Shown here in pieces: positions 25,669 through 35,951 of a stretch of 64,000 nucleotides of DNA. This DNA is from Trichlorobacter ammonificans (GTDB lineage: Bacteria > Desulfobacterota > Desulfuromonadia > Geobacterales > Pseudopelobacteraceae). A model generated the notes under the pieces. That model was not told where the DNA came from and did not search any database. It saw nothing but the letters and a program-made list of their open reading frames with translations. The translations under genes and the position numbers were made by a program. The stretch lies in NCBI RefSeq assembly GCF_933509905.1, contig NZ_OW150024.1, forward strand, positions 1,972,001 to 2,036,000, written 5' to 3'. Position 1 is the stretch's first letter, and each line of letters starts with the position of its first letter.

Positions 25669-26445
25669 ATGTCACGTACGGTGTTCATTACCGGCGCTTC
25701 GTCAGGGTTCGGCGCGGCCAGCGCCCGGCTCTTCGCCCAGGCCGGGGACCGGCTGGTGCTGGCGGCCCGCCGTCTGGAACCGCTGCAGGCCCTGCAGGAG
25801 GAGTTGCAGGGTCAGACTGAAATCCATGCCGTCCAGCTGGACGTCCGGGATCGCGTCGCTGTGGAGCAGACAGTGGCCGGACTGCCGGAACCGTTTCGCG
25901 CCATTGACATCCTGCTGAACAACGCCGGCCTGGCCCTGGGATTGGAGCCGGCCCACCAAGTCTCACTCGACGATTGGGACACCATGATCGATACCAACAT
26001 CAAGGGGCTCACCTACTGCACCCGCTTCATCCTGCCCGGCATGGTGGCCCGCAACCGGGGACACGTGATCAACATCGGCTCCACCGCCGGGGCCTGGCCC
26101 TACGCCGGGGGGAACGTCTACGGCGGCACCAAGGCGTTTGTGGAGCAGTTCACCCGCAACCTGCGCACCGACCTGCAGGGGACCATGGTGCGGGCCACCT
26201 GCATCGCCCCCGGCATGGCGGAGACCGAGTTCTCCAACGTCAGGTTCAAGGGGGACAGCGCCAGGGCCGCCAGGGTGTACGAGGGCAGCACGCCGCTTTC
26301 CGCCCATGACGTGGCCTCCATCATCCGCTGGGTGGCGGACCAGCCCCCCCACGTCAACATCAACACCCTGGAGGTGATGTGCATCGACCAGAGCTGGGCG
26401 CCGCTGGCGGTCCACCGGACAGAGAAAATGCCCCCGGTGCCTTGA
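25669..26445 (+). CDS. Short-chain dehydrogenase/reductase (YdfG-like)
   Basis: A 258-residue classical SDR. The Rossmann glycine motif TGASSGFG is at residues 8-15, NNAG near residue 84, the catalytic Ser region in INIGSTAG, and the YxxxK pair as YGGTK near 149-153. The sequence resembles YdfG-type NADP-dependent 3-hydroxy acid or serine dehydrogenases, including IAPGMAETEFSNVRF after the active site. Exact substrate uncertain. GGAGG precedes the ATG. Confidence 0.87.
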   Translation: MSRTVFITGASSGFGAASARLFAQAGDRLVLAARRLEPLQALQEELQGQTEIHAVQLDVRDRVAVEQTVAGLPEPFRAIDILLNNAGLALGLEPAHQVSLDDWDTMIDTNIKGLTYCTRFILPGMVARNRGHVINIGSTAGAWPYAGGNVYGGTKAFVEQFTRNLRTDLQGTMVRATCIAPGMAETEFSNVRFKGDSARAARVYEGSTPLSAHDVASIIRWVADQPPHVNINTLEVMCIDQSWAPLAVHRTEKMPPVP

Positions 26446-26511
26446 CTTCCTCCGGCGGCATGCTTACCTCTGTTTCAGGTGCTGCATGCACCGGTGAAAG
26501 GACGCACAACT

Positions 26512-29112
26512 ATGGACATCAACCGTTTAACCCAAAAATCCCAGGAAGCGCTGGCCGCAGCCCAGGCCAAGGCCACCAGCTTCGGCCATGTTGAGGTGGA
26601 TGGCGAGCATCTGCTCTGGGCCCTGCTGTCCCAGGAGGGGGGGCTGGTACCCCGCCTGCTGACCAGGATGGACCTGGACCTGCCGGGTCTGCAGAAGGCG
26701 GCAGAGGCCGAGCTGGACCGCCGCCCCCGGGTCTCGGGTCCCGGCGCCGAGCCGGGCAAGATCTACGTTTCCCAACGGTTCTCCCGCCTGTTGGTGGCGG
26801 CCGAAGCCGAGGCCAAGCGGCTCAAGGACGAGTACGTGTCGGTGGAGCACCTGCTGCTGGCCCTGGTGGCCGAGGGGGACGGCAGTGCCGCCGGCAAGCT
26901 GCTGAAGCAGTACGGTGTTACCCAGGAAAAGCTGCTGGCGGCCCTGACGGCGGTGCGGGGCAACCAGCGGGTCACCTCGGCCAACCCGGAGGAGACCTAC
27001 GAGGCCCTGGAGAAGTACGGCCGGGATCTGGTGAAGATGGCCCGCACCGACAAGCTGGACCCGGTGATCGGCCGTGACGAGGAGATCCGCCGGGTGATCC
27101 GGATCCTCTCCCGCAAGACCAAGAACAACCCGGTGCTGATCGGCGAGCCGGGGGTGGGCAAGACCGCGGTGGTGGAGGGACTGGCCCAGCGGATCGTCAA
27201 GGGCGACGTACCGGAGGGACTCAAGGACAAGACCGTGTTTGCCCTGGACATGGGGGCCCTGATCGCCGGGGCCAAGTACCGGGGCGAGTTCGAGGAACGG
27301 CTGAAGGCGGTGCTGAACGAGGTGAAGGAGGCGGCCGGCCGGATCATCCTCTTCATCGACGAACTGCATACCATCGTGGGTGCCGGCAAGGCGGAAGGGG
27401 CCATGGATGCCGGCAACATGCTGAAGCCGATGCTGGCCCGGGGTGAGCTGCACTGCATCGGCGCCACCACCCTGGACGAGTACCGCCAGAACATCGAGAA
27501 GGATGCGGCCCTGGAGCGCCGCTTCCAGCCGGTGCTGGTGGAGCAGCCCACGGTGGAGGACACGGTCTCCATCCTGCGGGGGCTCAAAGAGCGGTTCGAG
27601 GTGCACCACGGGGTGAAGATCCAGGACAACGCCCTGGTGGCCGCCTCCACCCTCTCCCACCGCTACATCACGGAGCGGTTCCTGCCGGACAAGGCCATCG
27701 ACCTGGTGGACGAGGCCTGCGCCATGCTGCGCACCGAGATCGATTCGCTGCCGTCGGAACTGGACACCATCTCCCGCCGGGTGATGCAGCTGGAGATCGA
27801 GGAACAGGCGCTGAAAAAGGAGAAGGATGAGGCCAGCCGCGAGCGGCTGGAGGCCCTGCGCAGGGAGCTGGCCGAGGAGAAGGAGAAGGCGGCGAGCATG
27901 CGGGCCCAGTACGACACCGAAAAGGTGGCGATCCAGCGGGTGCAGGGGTTGCGGGAGCAGATCGAGAAGACCCGCCGGGAGATCGAGCAGGCGGAGCGCT
28001 CCTACAACCTGGAACTGGCCTCCAAGCTGAAGTATTCCGAGCTGCCCGGCCTGGAGACGGCCCTGAAAAACGAGGAGGCCGCGCTTTCCAGCCGCCAGGG
28101 TGGCCAGAAGCTGTTGCGGGAAGAGGTGACCGAGGACGAGATCGCCGAGATCGTTGCCCGCTGGACCGGCATTCCGGTGACCCGCCTGGTGGAGACAGAG
28201 CGGGACAAGTTGCTCAAGCTGGACGAGATTCTGCACCAGCGGGTGGTGGGGCAGGACGAGGCGGTGCAACTGGTGGCGGACGCGGTGCTCAGGGCCCGGG
28301 CCGGCATCAAGGATCCCAAGCGCCCCATCGGCTCCTTCATCTTCCTGGGTCCCACCGGGGTGGGCAAGACCGAACTGGCCCGCACCCTGGCCGAGGCGCT
28401 GTTCGATTCGGAAGAAAACATGGTGCGGATCGACATGTCCGAGTACATGGAGAAGTTCGCGGTGTCGCGGCTGATCGGCGCACCTCCCGGCTACGTGGGG
28501 TACGAAGAGGGGGGGCAGCTCACCGAGGCGGTGCGGCGCAAGCCCTACTGCGTGCTCTTGTTCGACGAGATCGAGAAGGCCCATCCCGATGTCTTCAACA
28601 TTCTGTTGCAGATCCTGGACGACGGCCGGGTGACCGACAGCCACGGCCGCACGGTCAGCTTCAAGAACACCGTGATCATCATGACCAGCAACATCGGCGC
28701 CCCGCACCTCCTGGAAGGGATCACCGCCGACGGCGATATCCGCGAATCGGCCCGCATCGCGGTGATGAACGAGCTCAAAGGGGCGTTCCGCCCCGAGTTC
28801 CTGAACCGGGTGGACGACATTGTGCTGTTCAAGCCGCTACATCTGGACGAGGTGACCCGCATCGCCAAGCTGCTGGCAGCCCAGCTGGTGGAGCGGCTGA
28901 AGGAGCGGCGCATCACCCTGGAGATCAGCGACGAGGCGCTGCAACAGATCGCCAGGGCCGGCTATGACCCGGTCTACGGCGCCCGGCCGCTGAAGCGCTA
29001 CATCCAGCGGGAGCTGGAGACCAGGGTGGCCCGGGCCATCATCGCCGGACAGGTGCTGGAGGGGGGGACCCTGCGGGTGACCCTGGAGGACGGGAAGCTC
29101 ACGGTACAGTAA
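26512..29112 (+). CDS. clpB: ATP-dependent disaggregase ClpB
   Basis: An 866-residue Hsp100 chaperone that, with DnaK/DnaJ, pulls proteins out of aggregates. Order: Clp N-domain repeats (1-150), first AAA+ domain with GEPGVGKT (211-218), the coiled-coil middle domain (about 410-530, rich in Glu/Arg/Lys), and second AAA+ domain with GPTGVGKT near 611. ClpB-type rather than ClpA/C/X because of the long middle domain and no ClpP loop. I start at the ATG at 26512 with AAAGGA upstream, where homology begins; a start 11 codons upstream adds no family sequence. Confidence 0.96.
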   Translation: MDINRLTQKSQEALAAAQAKATSFGHVEVDGEHLLWALLSQEGGLVPRLLTRMDLDLPGLQKAAEAELDRRPRVSGPGAEPGKIYVSQRFSRLLVAAEAEAKRLKDEYVSVEHLLLALVAEGDGSAAGKLLKQYGVTQEKLLAALTAVRGNQRVTSANPEETYEALEKYGRDLVKMARTDKLDPVIGRDEEIRRVIRILSRKTKNNPVLIGEPGVGKTAVVEGLAQRIVKGDVPEGLKDKTVFALDMGALIAGAKYRGEFEERLKAVLNEVKEAAGRIILFIDELHTIVGAGKAEGAMDAGNMLKPMLARGELHCIGATTLDEYRQNIEKDAALERRFQPVLVEQPTVEDTVSILRGLKERFEVHHGVKIQDNALVAASTLSHRYITERFLPDKAIDLVDEACAMLRTEIDSLPSELDTISRRVMQLEIEEQALKKEKDEASRERLEALRRELAEEKEKAASMRAQYDTEKVAIQRVQGLREQIEKTRREIEQAERSYNLELASKLKYSELPGLETALKNEEAALSSRQGGQKLLREEVTEDEIAEIVARWTGIPVTRLVETERDKLLKLDEILHQRVVGQDEAVQLVADAVLRARAGIKDPKRPIGSFIFLGPTGVGKTELARTLAEALFDSEENMVRIDMSEYMEKFAVSRLIGAPPGYVGYEEGGQLTEAVRRKPYCVLLFDEIEKAHPDVFNILLQILDDGRVTDSHGRTVSFKNTVIIMTSNIGAPHLLEGITADGDIRESARIAVMNELKGAFRPEFLNRVDDIVLFKPLHLDEVTRIAKLLAAQLVERLKERRITLEISDEALQQIARAGYDPVYGARPLKRYIQRELETRVARAIIAGQVLEGGTLRVTLEDGKLTVQ

Positions 29113-29140
29113 CGCTGGGATGGCGGTAACGACATGCACA

Positions 29141-29172
29141 ACGCCCCGGCTCCTTGTGAGGAACCGGGGCGT
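29141..29172. terminator. Strong hairpin between clpB and marR (bidirectional)
   Basis: ACGCCCCGG (29141-29149) pairs with CCGGGGCGT (29164-29172), and the stem continues inward through CTCC/GGAA to a TTGTGA loop. It sits between two genes that converge, so it probably terminates both, though the U-runs are weak. Confidence 0.6.
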
Positions 29173-29179
29173 CGTGTAT

Positions 29180-29689
29180 TCAGCGGATGGATTTTTTGGG
29201 TGTTCCCCGCTTTCCCTCGCTCATTCCCGCACCGGGACCGCTGCGGGCTTCCAGAATGGTCAGCAGTTGGGACAGGCCGCTGGCGATACTGTTCAGCTTG
29301 TTTTCGGAAAGCATGCACAGCCCGTTCACCAGCATACCATGGGCGATCTCCGGTGAACGGTCCACCAGGGAGACGCCTTGCTCAGTCAGGCTGACCTGTA
29401 CAATCCGCCGGTCGTTTAACGAGCGGATCCGCTGGACATACCCCTTGATCTCCAGCACATCCAGAATCCGCACCACGGTGGAGGCATTGACGTGCATCCG
29501 TCGGGCCAGATCACTAACGGTCATGGCGCTGTCCGGCTCCTCGGAAAGAACCTTGAGCGCCCAGAGCTGGGAACCGCTCAGGCCGGAATCAGCGGCAACG
29601 TTTTTCGACTGCTTGTTGACGACGTGAAACAGCCGCTTCAGGCTGTTCACCGTTTCCTCGGCCACCAGCATACTGCTGCGATGCGACAT
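29180..29689 (-). CDS. MarR-family transcriptional regulator
   Basis: A 169-residue winged-helix regulator. The recognition region LSGSQLWALKVLSE...MTVSDLARRMHVNASTVVRILDVLEIKGYVQRIRSLNDRRIVQVSLTEQG contains the classic helix-turn-helix and the wing with the DxR (NDRR) motif. Such proteins usually repress an adjacent gene or themselves and respond to phenolics or oxidants. The neighbours (clpB convergent, hppA downstream on the same strand by 11 bases after a terminator-poor gap) do not reveal a target. Confidence 0.85.
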   Translation of the reverse strand: MSHRSSMLVAEETVNSLKRLFHVVNKQSKNVAADSGLSGSQLWALKVLSEEPDSAMTVSDLARRMHVNASTVVRILDVLEIKGYVQRIRSLNDRRIVQVSLTEQGVSLVDRSPEIAHGMLVNGLCMLSENKLNSIASGLSQLLTILEARSGPGAGMSEGKRGTPKKSIR

Positions 29690-29754
29690 GACCTTCTCCT
29701 CGTCTCAAGCGGAGCGGGGCAGGCGCCCCCGATACCGGCGCCTGCCCCTTACAG

Positions 29755-31794
29755 TCACATTTTGTTCAGAAGCGGCACGATCAGCAGGGACACGATGTTG
29801 ATGATCTTGATCATCGGGTTCACGGCCGGGCCGGCGGTATCCTTGTAGGGGTCGCCCACGGTATCGCCGGTAACGGCCGCCTTGTGTGCCTCGCCCCCCT
29901 TACCGCCGTGATAGCCGTCCTCGATGTACTTCTTGGCATTGTCCCAGGCGCCGCCGCCGGTAGTCATGGAGATGGCCACGAAGATACCGGTGACGATGGA
30001 ACCGACGATAACACCGCCCAGAGCCTTGGGCCCCAGGGTGAAGCCGATGATCACCGGCGCGGCAATCGGGATGATGCCGGGGATGACCATTTCCTTCAGG
30101 GCGGAGCGAGTGACGATGTCGACGCAGGCGGCGTAATCCGGCTTGCCGGTCCCTTCCATGATGCCGGGGATCTCGCGGAACTGGCGACGGACTTCCTCCA
30201 CCACCGAACCGCCGGCGGTGCCCACCGCTTCCATGCAGAGGGCGGCAAAGTAATAGGGGAGCATGCCGCCGATAAACAGACCGACAATGACATAGGGATC
30301 GGACAGGCTGAAGTCGATGCTGCGACCCACCAGCTTCAGTTCATCCACATAGGAGGTGAAGAGGATCACGGCAGCCAGACCGGCGGAGCCGATGGCATAT
30401 CCTTTGGTAACCGCCTTGGTGGTGTTGCCGACTGCGTCCAGCGGGTCGGTAACGGCGCGGACCGATTCGTCCAGCTCGGCCATCTCGGCGATGCCGCCGG
30501 CGTTATCGGTGATCGGGCCGTAGGCGTCCATGGCCACCACAATACCGGTCAGCGACAGCATGGAGACGGCGGCGATGGCGATACCATAGACCCCCGCGCA
30601 CTGGAAGGCCACGATGATGCCGACCGAGATCACGATGATCGGCATGGCGGTGGACTTCATGGAAACCCCCAGGCCGGCAATGATGTTGGTGGCGTGACCG
30701 GTGGTGGAAGCCTGGGCAATGTGCTTGACCGGGCCGTACTCGGTGGCGGTGTAGTATTCCGTAATCCAGAAGATGGCGCCGGTCACCACCAGGCCGACGA
30801 TGGCCGAGACAAAGATGCTGGTGGCGCTGTAGCCGGTGGGATTTCCGGCCGGAAACATCTGTACGGTGACAAAGTAGAAGGCGATGGCGGCCAGAACCCC
30901 GGAAGCGATCAGCCCCTTGTAGAGGGCCGGCATGATCTTCTGGCTGGCACCCAGTTTGACGAAGTAGGTACCGATGATGGAGGTGATGATGGAGATGCCG
31001 CCCAGGATCAGCGGGTAGCTGACCGCGCCGCTGAAGTTGTTGAAGACAATGGCCCCCAGCAACATGGCGGCGATCAGGGTCACGGCGTAGGTTTCGAACA
31101 GGTCGGCGGCCATGCCGGCGCAGTCACCTACGTTGTCGCCCACGTTGTCGGCGATAACCGCCGGGTTGCGCGGGTCGTCCTCGGGAATGCCGGCCTCAAC
31201 CTTACCCACCAGGTCGGCCCCCACGTCGGCCCCTTTGGTGAAGATACCGCCCCCCAGACGGGCGAAAATGGAGATCAGCGAACCACCGAAGCCCAGACCC
31301 ACCAGCTGGCTGACCACGTCCTTCACCGGCGCGCCCGGCATCAGCTTCTGCAGCAGCAGGTAGTAACCGGCAACCCCCAGCAGCCCCAGTCCCACCACCA
31401 GCATGCCGGTGATGGCACCTCCCTTGAAAGCCACGTTCAGGGCCTGATGAATGCCGGATTTGGCCGCCTCGGTGGTGCGGATGTTGGCCCGCACCGACAC
31501 GAACATGCCGATGAAACCGGTCAGGCCGGAAAAGAGCGCCCCCACGGCGAAACCGGCGGCGGTCTTCATCCCCAGCGTCACGGCCAGGGCCACGAACATC
31601 ACGACTCCCACCACGGCAATGATGGTGTACTGACGCTTCATGTAGGCGCCGGCACCCTCCTGAATGGCAGCGGCAATCCGCTGCATCCGCTCATTCCCCT
31701 GGGGAAGTCCCAGAATCCACTGTGCGGCAACCAGACCATAGACGACGGCCGCCGCGGCGCAGGCCAGGGCGAAAACTACAGCATACTGTTCCAT
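29755..31794 (-). CDS. hppA: K+-insensitive membrane proton pyrophosphatase
   Basis: A 679-residue membrane pyrophosphatase with about 16 membrane helices; it pumps H+ using PPi hydrolysis. Active-site motifs are intact: [44 protein letters not shown] and the C-terminal [18 protein letters not shown]. The segment [16 protein letters not shown] has Lys where K+-dependent enzymes have Ala, which marks the K+-independent H+-pumping class. Start set at the ATG at 31794, preceded by AGGAGGA; an upstream in-frame start lacks support. A KdpE-like regulator gene lies just upstream on the same strand. Confidence 0.94.
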   Translation of the reverse strand: MEQYAVVFALACAAAAVVYGLVAAQWILGLPQGNERMQRIAAAIQEGAGAYMKRQYTIIAVVGVVMFVALAVTLGMKTAAGFAVGALFSGLTGFIGMFVSVRANIRTTEAAKSGIHQALNVAFKGGAITGMLVVGLGLLGVAGYYLLLQKLMPGAPVKDVVSQLVGLGFGGSLISIFARLGGGIFTKGADVGADLVGKVEAGIPEDDPRNPAVIADNVGDNVGDCAGMAADLFETYAVTLIAAMLLGAIVFNNFSGAVSYPLILGGISIITSIIGTYFVKLGASQKIMPALYKGLIASGVLAAIAFYFVTVQMFPAGNPTGYSATSIFVSAIVGLVVTGAIFWITEYYTATEYGPVKHIAQASTTGHATNIIAGLGVSMKSTAMPIIVISVGIIVAFQCAGVYGIAIAAVSMLSLTGIVVAMDAYGPITDNAGGIAEMAELDESVRAVTDPLDAVGNTTKAVTKGYAIGSAGLAAVILFTSYVDELKLVGRSIDFSLSDPYVIVGLFIGGMLPYYFAALCMEAVGTAGGSVVEEVRRQFREIPGIMEGTGKPDYAACVDIVTRSALKEMVIPGIIPIAAPVIIGFTLGPKALGGVIVGSIVTGIFVAISMTTGGGAWDNAKKYIEDGYHGGKGGEAHKAAVTGDTVGDPYKDTAGPAVNPMIKIINIVSLLIVPLLNKM

Positions 31795-31892
31795 TCTGCG
31801 TACATCCTCCTGAAAGTTATCCCCGGTACGGGGTGATGACACATGCAACCTGGTACGGGACGCCGCGGCAGGCCGCGACTGCGTGGCAGGAC

Positions 31893-32597
31893 TCAGTCGA
31901 CGATGCGCAACTGGTAGCCGACCCCCGGTTCGGTAATGATGTAGCGGGGCCGCGAGGCATCGTTCTCGATCTTGTGCCGCAGATTGCTGATATTGACCCG
32001 CAGCACCTGGGGCTGATCGACATAGGCAACTCCCCAGAGTTGCTTGAGAATCTGGTTATGGGTGATCACCTTGCCGGCATGGTTGATCAGCAGCCGCAGC
32101 AGATCGTATTCCGTTGGCGTCAGTGAAACTTCCGCACCCCGCAGGGTTACCCGGCGACAGGCCAGATCCACCTCCAGGTCGCCGGAACGGAACACCGGCT
32201 CGGCAGCCTGCACCACCCGGCGCAATGCCACCCGGATACGGGCCAGAAGCTCGGCCATGCCGAACGGCTTGCTCAGGTAATCATCGGCGCCGGCGTCAAG
32301 CAGCGACACCTTGTCGTCCTCCCGCTCCCGCACCGACAGAACGATGACCGGCACTGCCGACCACTCCCGCAGCCGGTTCAGTACCTCGACACCGTCCATA
32401 TCCGGCAACCCCAGATCCAGCAGTACCAAGTCCGGCTTGAAAAGTGCCGCTGCCGAGAGCGCGGCGGCACCGGTATTCGCCACCTGCAGCGCAAACCCTT
32501 CCACATCCAGAACCGAGCGCAGAAAGCGCTGAATAGCCACCTCATCGTCAATCAGCAGCACTTTCGGCGGACTCGTATCGCGTTTTTCGAGGCTCAT
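31893..32597 (-). CDS. OmpR/KdpE-type response regulator
   Basis: A 234-residue two-component response regulator. Receiver domain: KVLLIDDE acidic pocket, phosphoacceptor Asp in [13 protein letters not shown], and the Lys in YLSKPF. Then a winged-helix DNA-binding domain ending [14 protein letters not shown]. The wording ([16 protein letters not shown]..., [30 protein letters not shown]) is that of KdpE. No KdpD kinase or KdpFABC pump genes occur in the window, so it is an orphan here. Start chosen at the ATG at 32597 with GGAG seven bases before; an upstream TTG is weaker. hppA lies about 100 bases downstream on the same strand. Confidence 0.85.
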   Translation of the reverse strand: MSLEKRDTSPPKVLLIDDEVAIQRFLRSVLDVEGFALQVANTGAAALSAAALFKPDLVLLDLGLPDMDGVEVLNRLREWSAVPVIVLSVREREDDKVSLLDAGADDYLSKPFGMAELLARIRVALRRVVQAAEPVFRSGDLEVDLACRRVTLRGAEVSLTPTEYDLLRLLINHAGKVITHNQILKQLWGVAYVDQPQVLRVNISNLRHKIENDASRPRYIITEPGVGYQLRIVD

Positions 32598-33056
32598 GCG
32601 CGGGCTCCGCAAGGGATCAGGCCAGCTGTCCGGCCCACAACGGAATAATCGTTACCATTACTCCAATGCCGACCGTACTATATGCGTCTGCCCCGCCACT
32701 GAGGAGTAAAAATTACATTATTTTCAATAAAGAATCCATAAAGAAATACACACCAAACACCACAGACAGCCGTTTTTATACAATCACGCTTCGTAAAAAC
32801 ATACTGCGACACCCCACACCTTCTCCCCGATCTCCCAACAGACACCGGTCCCCTCACCACCCCAGCGCCCCGAACCACCCAGACGCATACCGGCCAAATC
32901 AGGCGCCCAACACGCCTCGCGCCGCACCAACTCATTGCACGCGCAACAAAACAGATGACAACGATTGCATAAACATGAAATTCAACACATTTATTGATTT
33001 TAAAATACTTATTTTATTTGATTTTTTCAGAAAAATTATTACGACAAAAAATTCTA

Positions 33057-33083
33057 TTGACACAATATAAAACAGCGTATCAG
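33057..33083 (+). promoter_or_regulatory. Possible promoter in the AT-rich gap before DUF485-actP
   Basis: TTGACA at 33057-33062 is followed 15 bases later by TATCAG. The spacing is short, so this is tentative. The surrounding 32.6-33.46 kb gap is strikingly AT-rich between 32.69 and 33.11 kb, has C/A-rich simple stretches, and holds no gene I can support; an 88-codon frame at 33151-33417 looks non-coding. Confidence 0.3.
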
Positions 33084-33460
33084 TATTTCAACATAATCAA
33101 ATCACTGTTCCGGGAACACCTCCTATGAGGCCAGCTTCAATGGGACTTTCATGAACAAACAGCGTCGCATATACGAAGTACGGCCGCTCACCAGCGGCCT
33201 TGACGTGCGTGCCGCCCTGCCACCGGACCGGGACAGCCGGCCCCTTCCGGATGCCGCAGAAACGGCTCGGCCGGGAAATTATCCCCTGCGATGCTCGACG
33301 GTACCGCGGTGCTGTCGAAACAAGATGCGGCTGCATGAAGCCCCAGATGGAATCTATGACCTCTCACGAGAAAGGAGAACAGGACCATCTCAGATCATTT
33401 TGGCAAAGCGAACGTAGTGCGGCGTACGAACCAAAACGGATGAAAGGAGAACGGAACATC

Positions 33461-33772
33461 ATGGCGGAAAGAGCGTATGACTGGACAGCAATAGCCCAAA
33501 ATCCCAAATTCATCGAACTACACAACAAGAAGACAGCCTTCCTGTTCGGCTGGTGGATATTCTCCACCGTCTATTACTTCCTGCTGCCGATCGGTGCTGC
33601 CTACGCACCGAGCCTGTTCAAGATCAAGGTACTGGGCACCATCAACTTCGGGTATATCTTCGCTCTGTCCCAATTCATCGTTTCCTGGGGGCTGGCCCAT
33701 TACTATGCCCATGTTGCCAACCGGGATTTTGACCGACTGACCAAGGAACTGGTCGCTGAACTTCATCTGTAG
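33461..33772 (+). CDS. DUF485 membrane protein, partner of ActP
   Basis: A 103-residue inner-membrane protein with two hydrophobic helices (about 26-48 and 58-82) and the DUF485 pattern NPKFIELHNKKTAFLFGWWIF near the start. DUF485 proteins are nearly always encoded directly before an ActP-type symporter and are thought to aid it. Here actP starts 18 bases downstream. I use the ATG at 33461 after AAGGAGA; the longer open frame upstream does not resemble coding sequence. Confidence 0.87.
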   Translation: MAERAYDWTAIAQNPKFIELHNKKTAFLFGWWIFSTVYYFLLPIGAAYAPSLFKIKVLGTINFGYIFALSQFIVSWGLAHYYAHVANRDFDRLTKELVAELHL

Positions 33773-33790
33773 CAAAGGGGGATATACGAC

Positions 33791-35779
33791 ATGACGTTGA
33801 AGAATCTTTGCATTGCAGCAGCAATGACCGCAACCGTCGCCGCAGCCGCCTTTGCTGAGGAACCGAAGAAGGCACCAGCCGGGGCAGCCCCCGCGGCAAC
33901 GGCACCGGCTGCCGCACCCGCTCCCGCCGCAGCGACCGCTCCCGTTTCCGCCGATGCGAAACCTGTCGCCGCTCCGGCCGCACCGGTTCAGAAGAAGCAG
34001 TTGAAAGCCAACAAAGCCATCACCCTGTCCATGTTTGCGGTGATCATTGGTATCACCATGGGCGTCGTGGTCTGGGCCGCCAAGCGGACCAAGACGGCCT
34101 CCGACTTCTACGCCGCCGGCGGCGGCATCACCGGCACCCAGAACGGCTGGGCCATTGCCGGCGACTACATGTCCGCCGCCTCCTTCCTGGGGATTTCCGG
34201 CATGATCTCCCTGTACGGTTACGACGGCTTCATGTACTCGGTGGGCTGGCTGGTGGCCTACATCACCGTGCTCCTGATCGTGGCCGAACCCTGCCGTAAC
34301 GCCGGCAAGTACACCCTGGGGGATATCCTTTCCTTCCGCACCTCCCCCAAGCCGGTACGGGCCGTGGCCGCCCTGGCCACCGTGGCCGTCACCACCTTCT
34401 ACCTGACCGCCCAGATGGTGGGTGCCGGCAAGCTGATGGCACTGCTGGTGGGCGTATCATACCAGAGCGCCATTATCGGCGTCGGCATCCTGATGGTTGG
34501 CTACGTGGTGTTCGGCGGCATGACCGCCACCACCTGGGTGCAGATCATCAAGGCCGGCCTGCTGGTCTCCGGTGCGCTGCTGCTGTCCGTACTGGTGGGG
34601 GCCAAGGCCGGTTTCAACCCGATCGGTTTCTTCGCCGATGTCGTCAACAACCCCAACATTCAGGATCACGTCTCCAAGCTGGTGCTGCGTGACGGCATCA
34701 CGCTGACCGGCGAGGATGCCGGCCAGCGTTTCCTGGAGCCGGCCCTGTTCATGAAGAACCCCCTTGACCAGATCTCCTTGGGGATGGCCCTGGTGCTGGG
34801 TACCGCCGGCATGCCGCATATCCTGATGCGCTTCTTCACCGTGCCCACGGCCCAGGCAGCCCGCAAGTCGGTCATCATCGCCATGTGGATCATCGGCGGT
34901 TTCTACGTGCTGACCACCCTGTTGGGCTTCGGTGCCGCCATCCATGTCACTCCGCAAGGGATCACCTCCGTCGACGCCGGCGGCAACATGGCCACCCTGC
35001 TGTTGGCCCAGCAGTTGGGTGCCGATATTGCGCCGATCGTCGGTGACATCTTCCTGGCCTTCCTCTGCTCCGTGGCCTTCGCCACCATCCTGGCAGTGGT
35101 CTCCGGCCTGGTGCTGGCGGCCTCCGCCGCCATCGCCCACGACATCTACGTGAACGTGGTCAAGGACGGCCATGCCGACCAGCATGAGCAGGTTACGGCG
35201 GCCCGGATCACCTCCCTGGTGGTGGGTGTTATCGGCATCGCCATCGGCATCGCCGCCGAGAAGCAGAACGTGGCTCACCTGGTGGCCCTGGCCTTTGCCG
35301 TGGCCTCCTCCGGCAACCTGCCGGTGGTGGTGCTGTCGCTCTTCTGGAAGAAGATGAACACCGCCGGCGTTATCGCCGGTCTGGTGGTGGGTACCATCGT
35401 CTCCATCGGCCTGGTGCTGGTCTCCCCCAACATGACCTATCCCAAGGTGGTTGCTGCCGGCGCCCAGAAGGTGATCGCCGCCATGGAGAAGAAGCAGGCC
35501 GCCCTGCCGCCGGGTGCCCAGCTTGACGAGAAGGATGCCAAGGCCCTGGCAAAGGCCACGACCGACTACGAGAAGAACAAGGATGGCACCTCCCTCATGG
35601 GCCTGGACAAGCCGCTCCTGACCCTGAAGAACCCCGGTATCATCTCCATTCCGGTGGGCTTCCTCGCCGCCATTCTGGCCGCGCTGATCTGGCCCTGCAA
35701 GCGGGCCGAGGAGATGTGGGACGAGATCTACGTCCGCCAGAATACCGGACTCGGCATGGCCAAGGCCATCGACCACTGA
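33791..35779 (+). CDS. actP: Cation/acetate symporter ActP
   Basis: A 662-residue sodium:solute symporter of the ActP branch, which imports acetate, the key electron donor for Geobacter-type metabolism. There is a signal peptide (residues 1-22), then an unusual Ala/Pro-rich stretch of about 45 residues (23-67), then the SSS core: DFYAAGGGITGTQNGWAIAGDYMSAASFLG is the family signature, with about 13 helices. A charged loop near 555-600 (EKKQAALPPG...KATTDYEKNKDG) is also longer than in E. coli ActP. Encoded directly after its DUF485 partner and followed by a strong terminator. Confidence 0.93.
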   Translation: MTLKNLCIAAAMTATVAAAAFAEEPKKAPAGAAPAATAPAAAPAPAAATAPVSADAKPVAAPAAPVQKKQLKANKAITLSMFAVIIGITMGVVVWAAKRTKTASDFYAAGGGITGTQNGWAIAGDYMSAASFLGISGMISLYGYDGFMYSVGWLVAYITVLLIVAEPCRNAGKYTLGDILSFRTSPKPVRAVAALATVAVTTFYLTAQMVGAGKLMALLVGVSYQSAIIGVGILMVGYVVFGGMTATTWVQIIKAGLLVSGALLLSVLVGAKAGFNPIGFFADVVNNPNIQDHVSKLVLRDGITLTGEDAGQRFLEPALFMKNPLDQISLGMALVLGTAGMPHILMRFFTVPTAQAARKSVIIAMWIIGGFYVLTTLLGFGAAIHVTPQGITSVDAGGNMATLLLAQQLGADIAPIVGDIFLAFLCSVAFATILAVVSGLVLAASAAIAHDIYVNVVKDGHADQHEQVTAARITSLVVGVIGIAIGIAAEKQNVAHLVALAFAVASSGNLPVVVLSLFWKKMNTAGVIAGLVVGTIVSIGLVLVSPNMTYPKVVAAGAQKVIAAMEKKQAALPPGAQLDEKDAKALAKATTDYEKNKDGTSLMGLDKPLLTLKNPGIISIPVGFLAAILAALIWPCKRAEEMWDEIYVRQNTGLGMAKAIDH

Positions 35780-35806
35780 CCGGCCTCACCTCTCCGGTCG
35801 GTACCA

Positions 35807-35845
35807 CAACGCCCTTCCCTCGTCAGGGGGAAGGGCGTTGCTCTG
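35807..35845 (+). terminator. Terminator after actP
   Basis: CAACGCCCTTCCC (35807-35819) and GGGAAGGGCGTTG (35828-35840) form a perfect 13-base stem with an 8-base loop, placed 28 bases after the actP stop. The following tract is T-rich but interrupted. Confidence 0.8.
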
Positions 35846-35884
35846 TCTGTCTGCCACTTTTTTGTCCCGGCGTGGACTGCCCCG

Positions 35885-35913
35885 TTGACAAGCGGCGCCG
35901 CAGGTCCTATTAG
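35885..35913 (+). promoter_or_regulatory. Sigma-70 promoter of the LexA-like gene
   Basis: TTGACA at 35885-35890, a 17-base spacer, then TATTAG at 35908-35913, 38 bases before the ATG. I see no obvious LexA-type palindrome around it. Confidence 0.65.
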
Positions 35914-35951
35914 TAGCTGACACGCAGCACACTCATGACCACGAGGCCGTC

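Noticed and set aside
26527-28707. 726-codon open frame antisense to clpB
   Set aside because: ClpB is complete on the plus strand; low-complexity antisense product.
29884-31836. 650-codon open frame antisense to hppA
   Set aside because: The minus strand encodes a full pyrophosphatase with all motifs; the antisense frame is a His/Asp/Gly-rich shadow of its codon bias.
32666-33070. 134-codon frame in the AT-rich gap before actP
   Set aside because: Low-complexity Thr/Asn/Pro/His composition typical of translated C/A-rich non-coding DNA.
33151-33417. 88-codon frame before DUF485
   Set aside because: Arg/Pro-rich, no ribosome site, overlaps the region leading to the DUF485 start; not supported as a gene.
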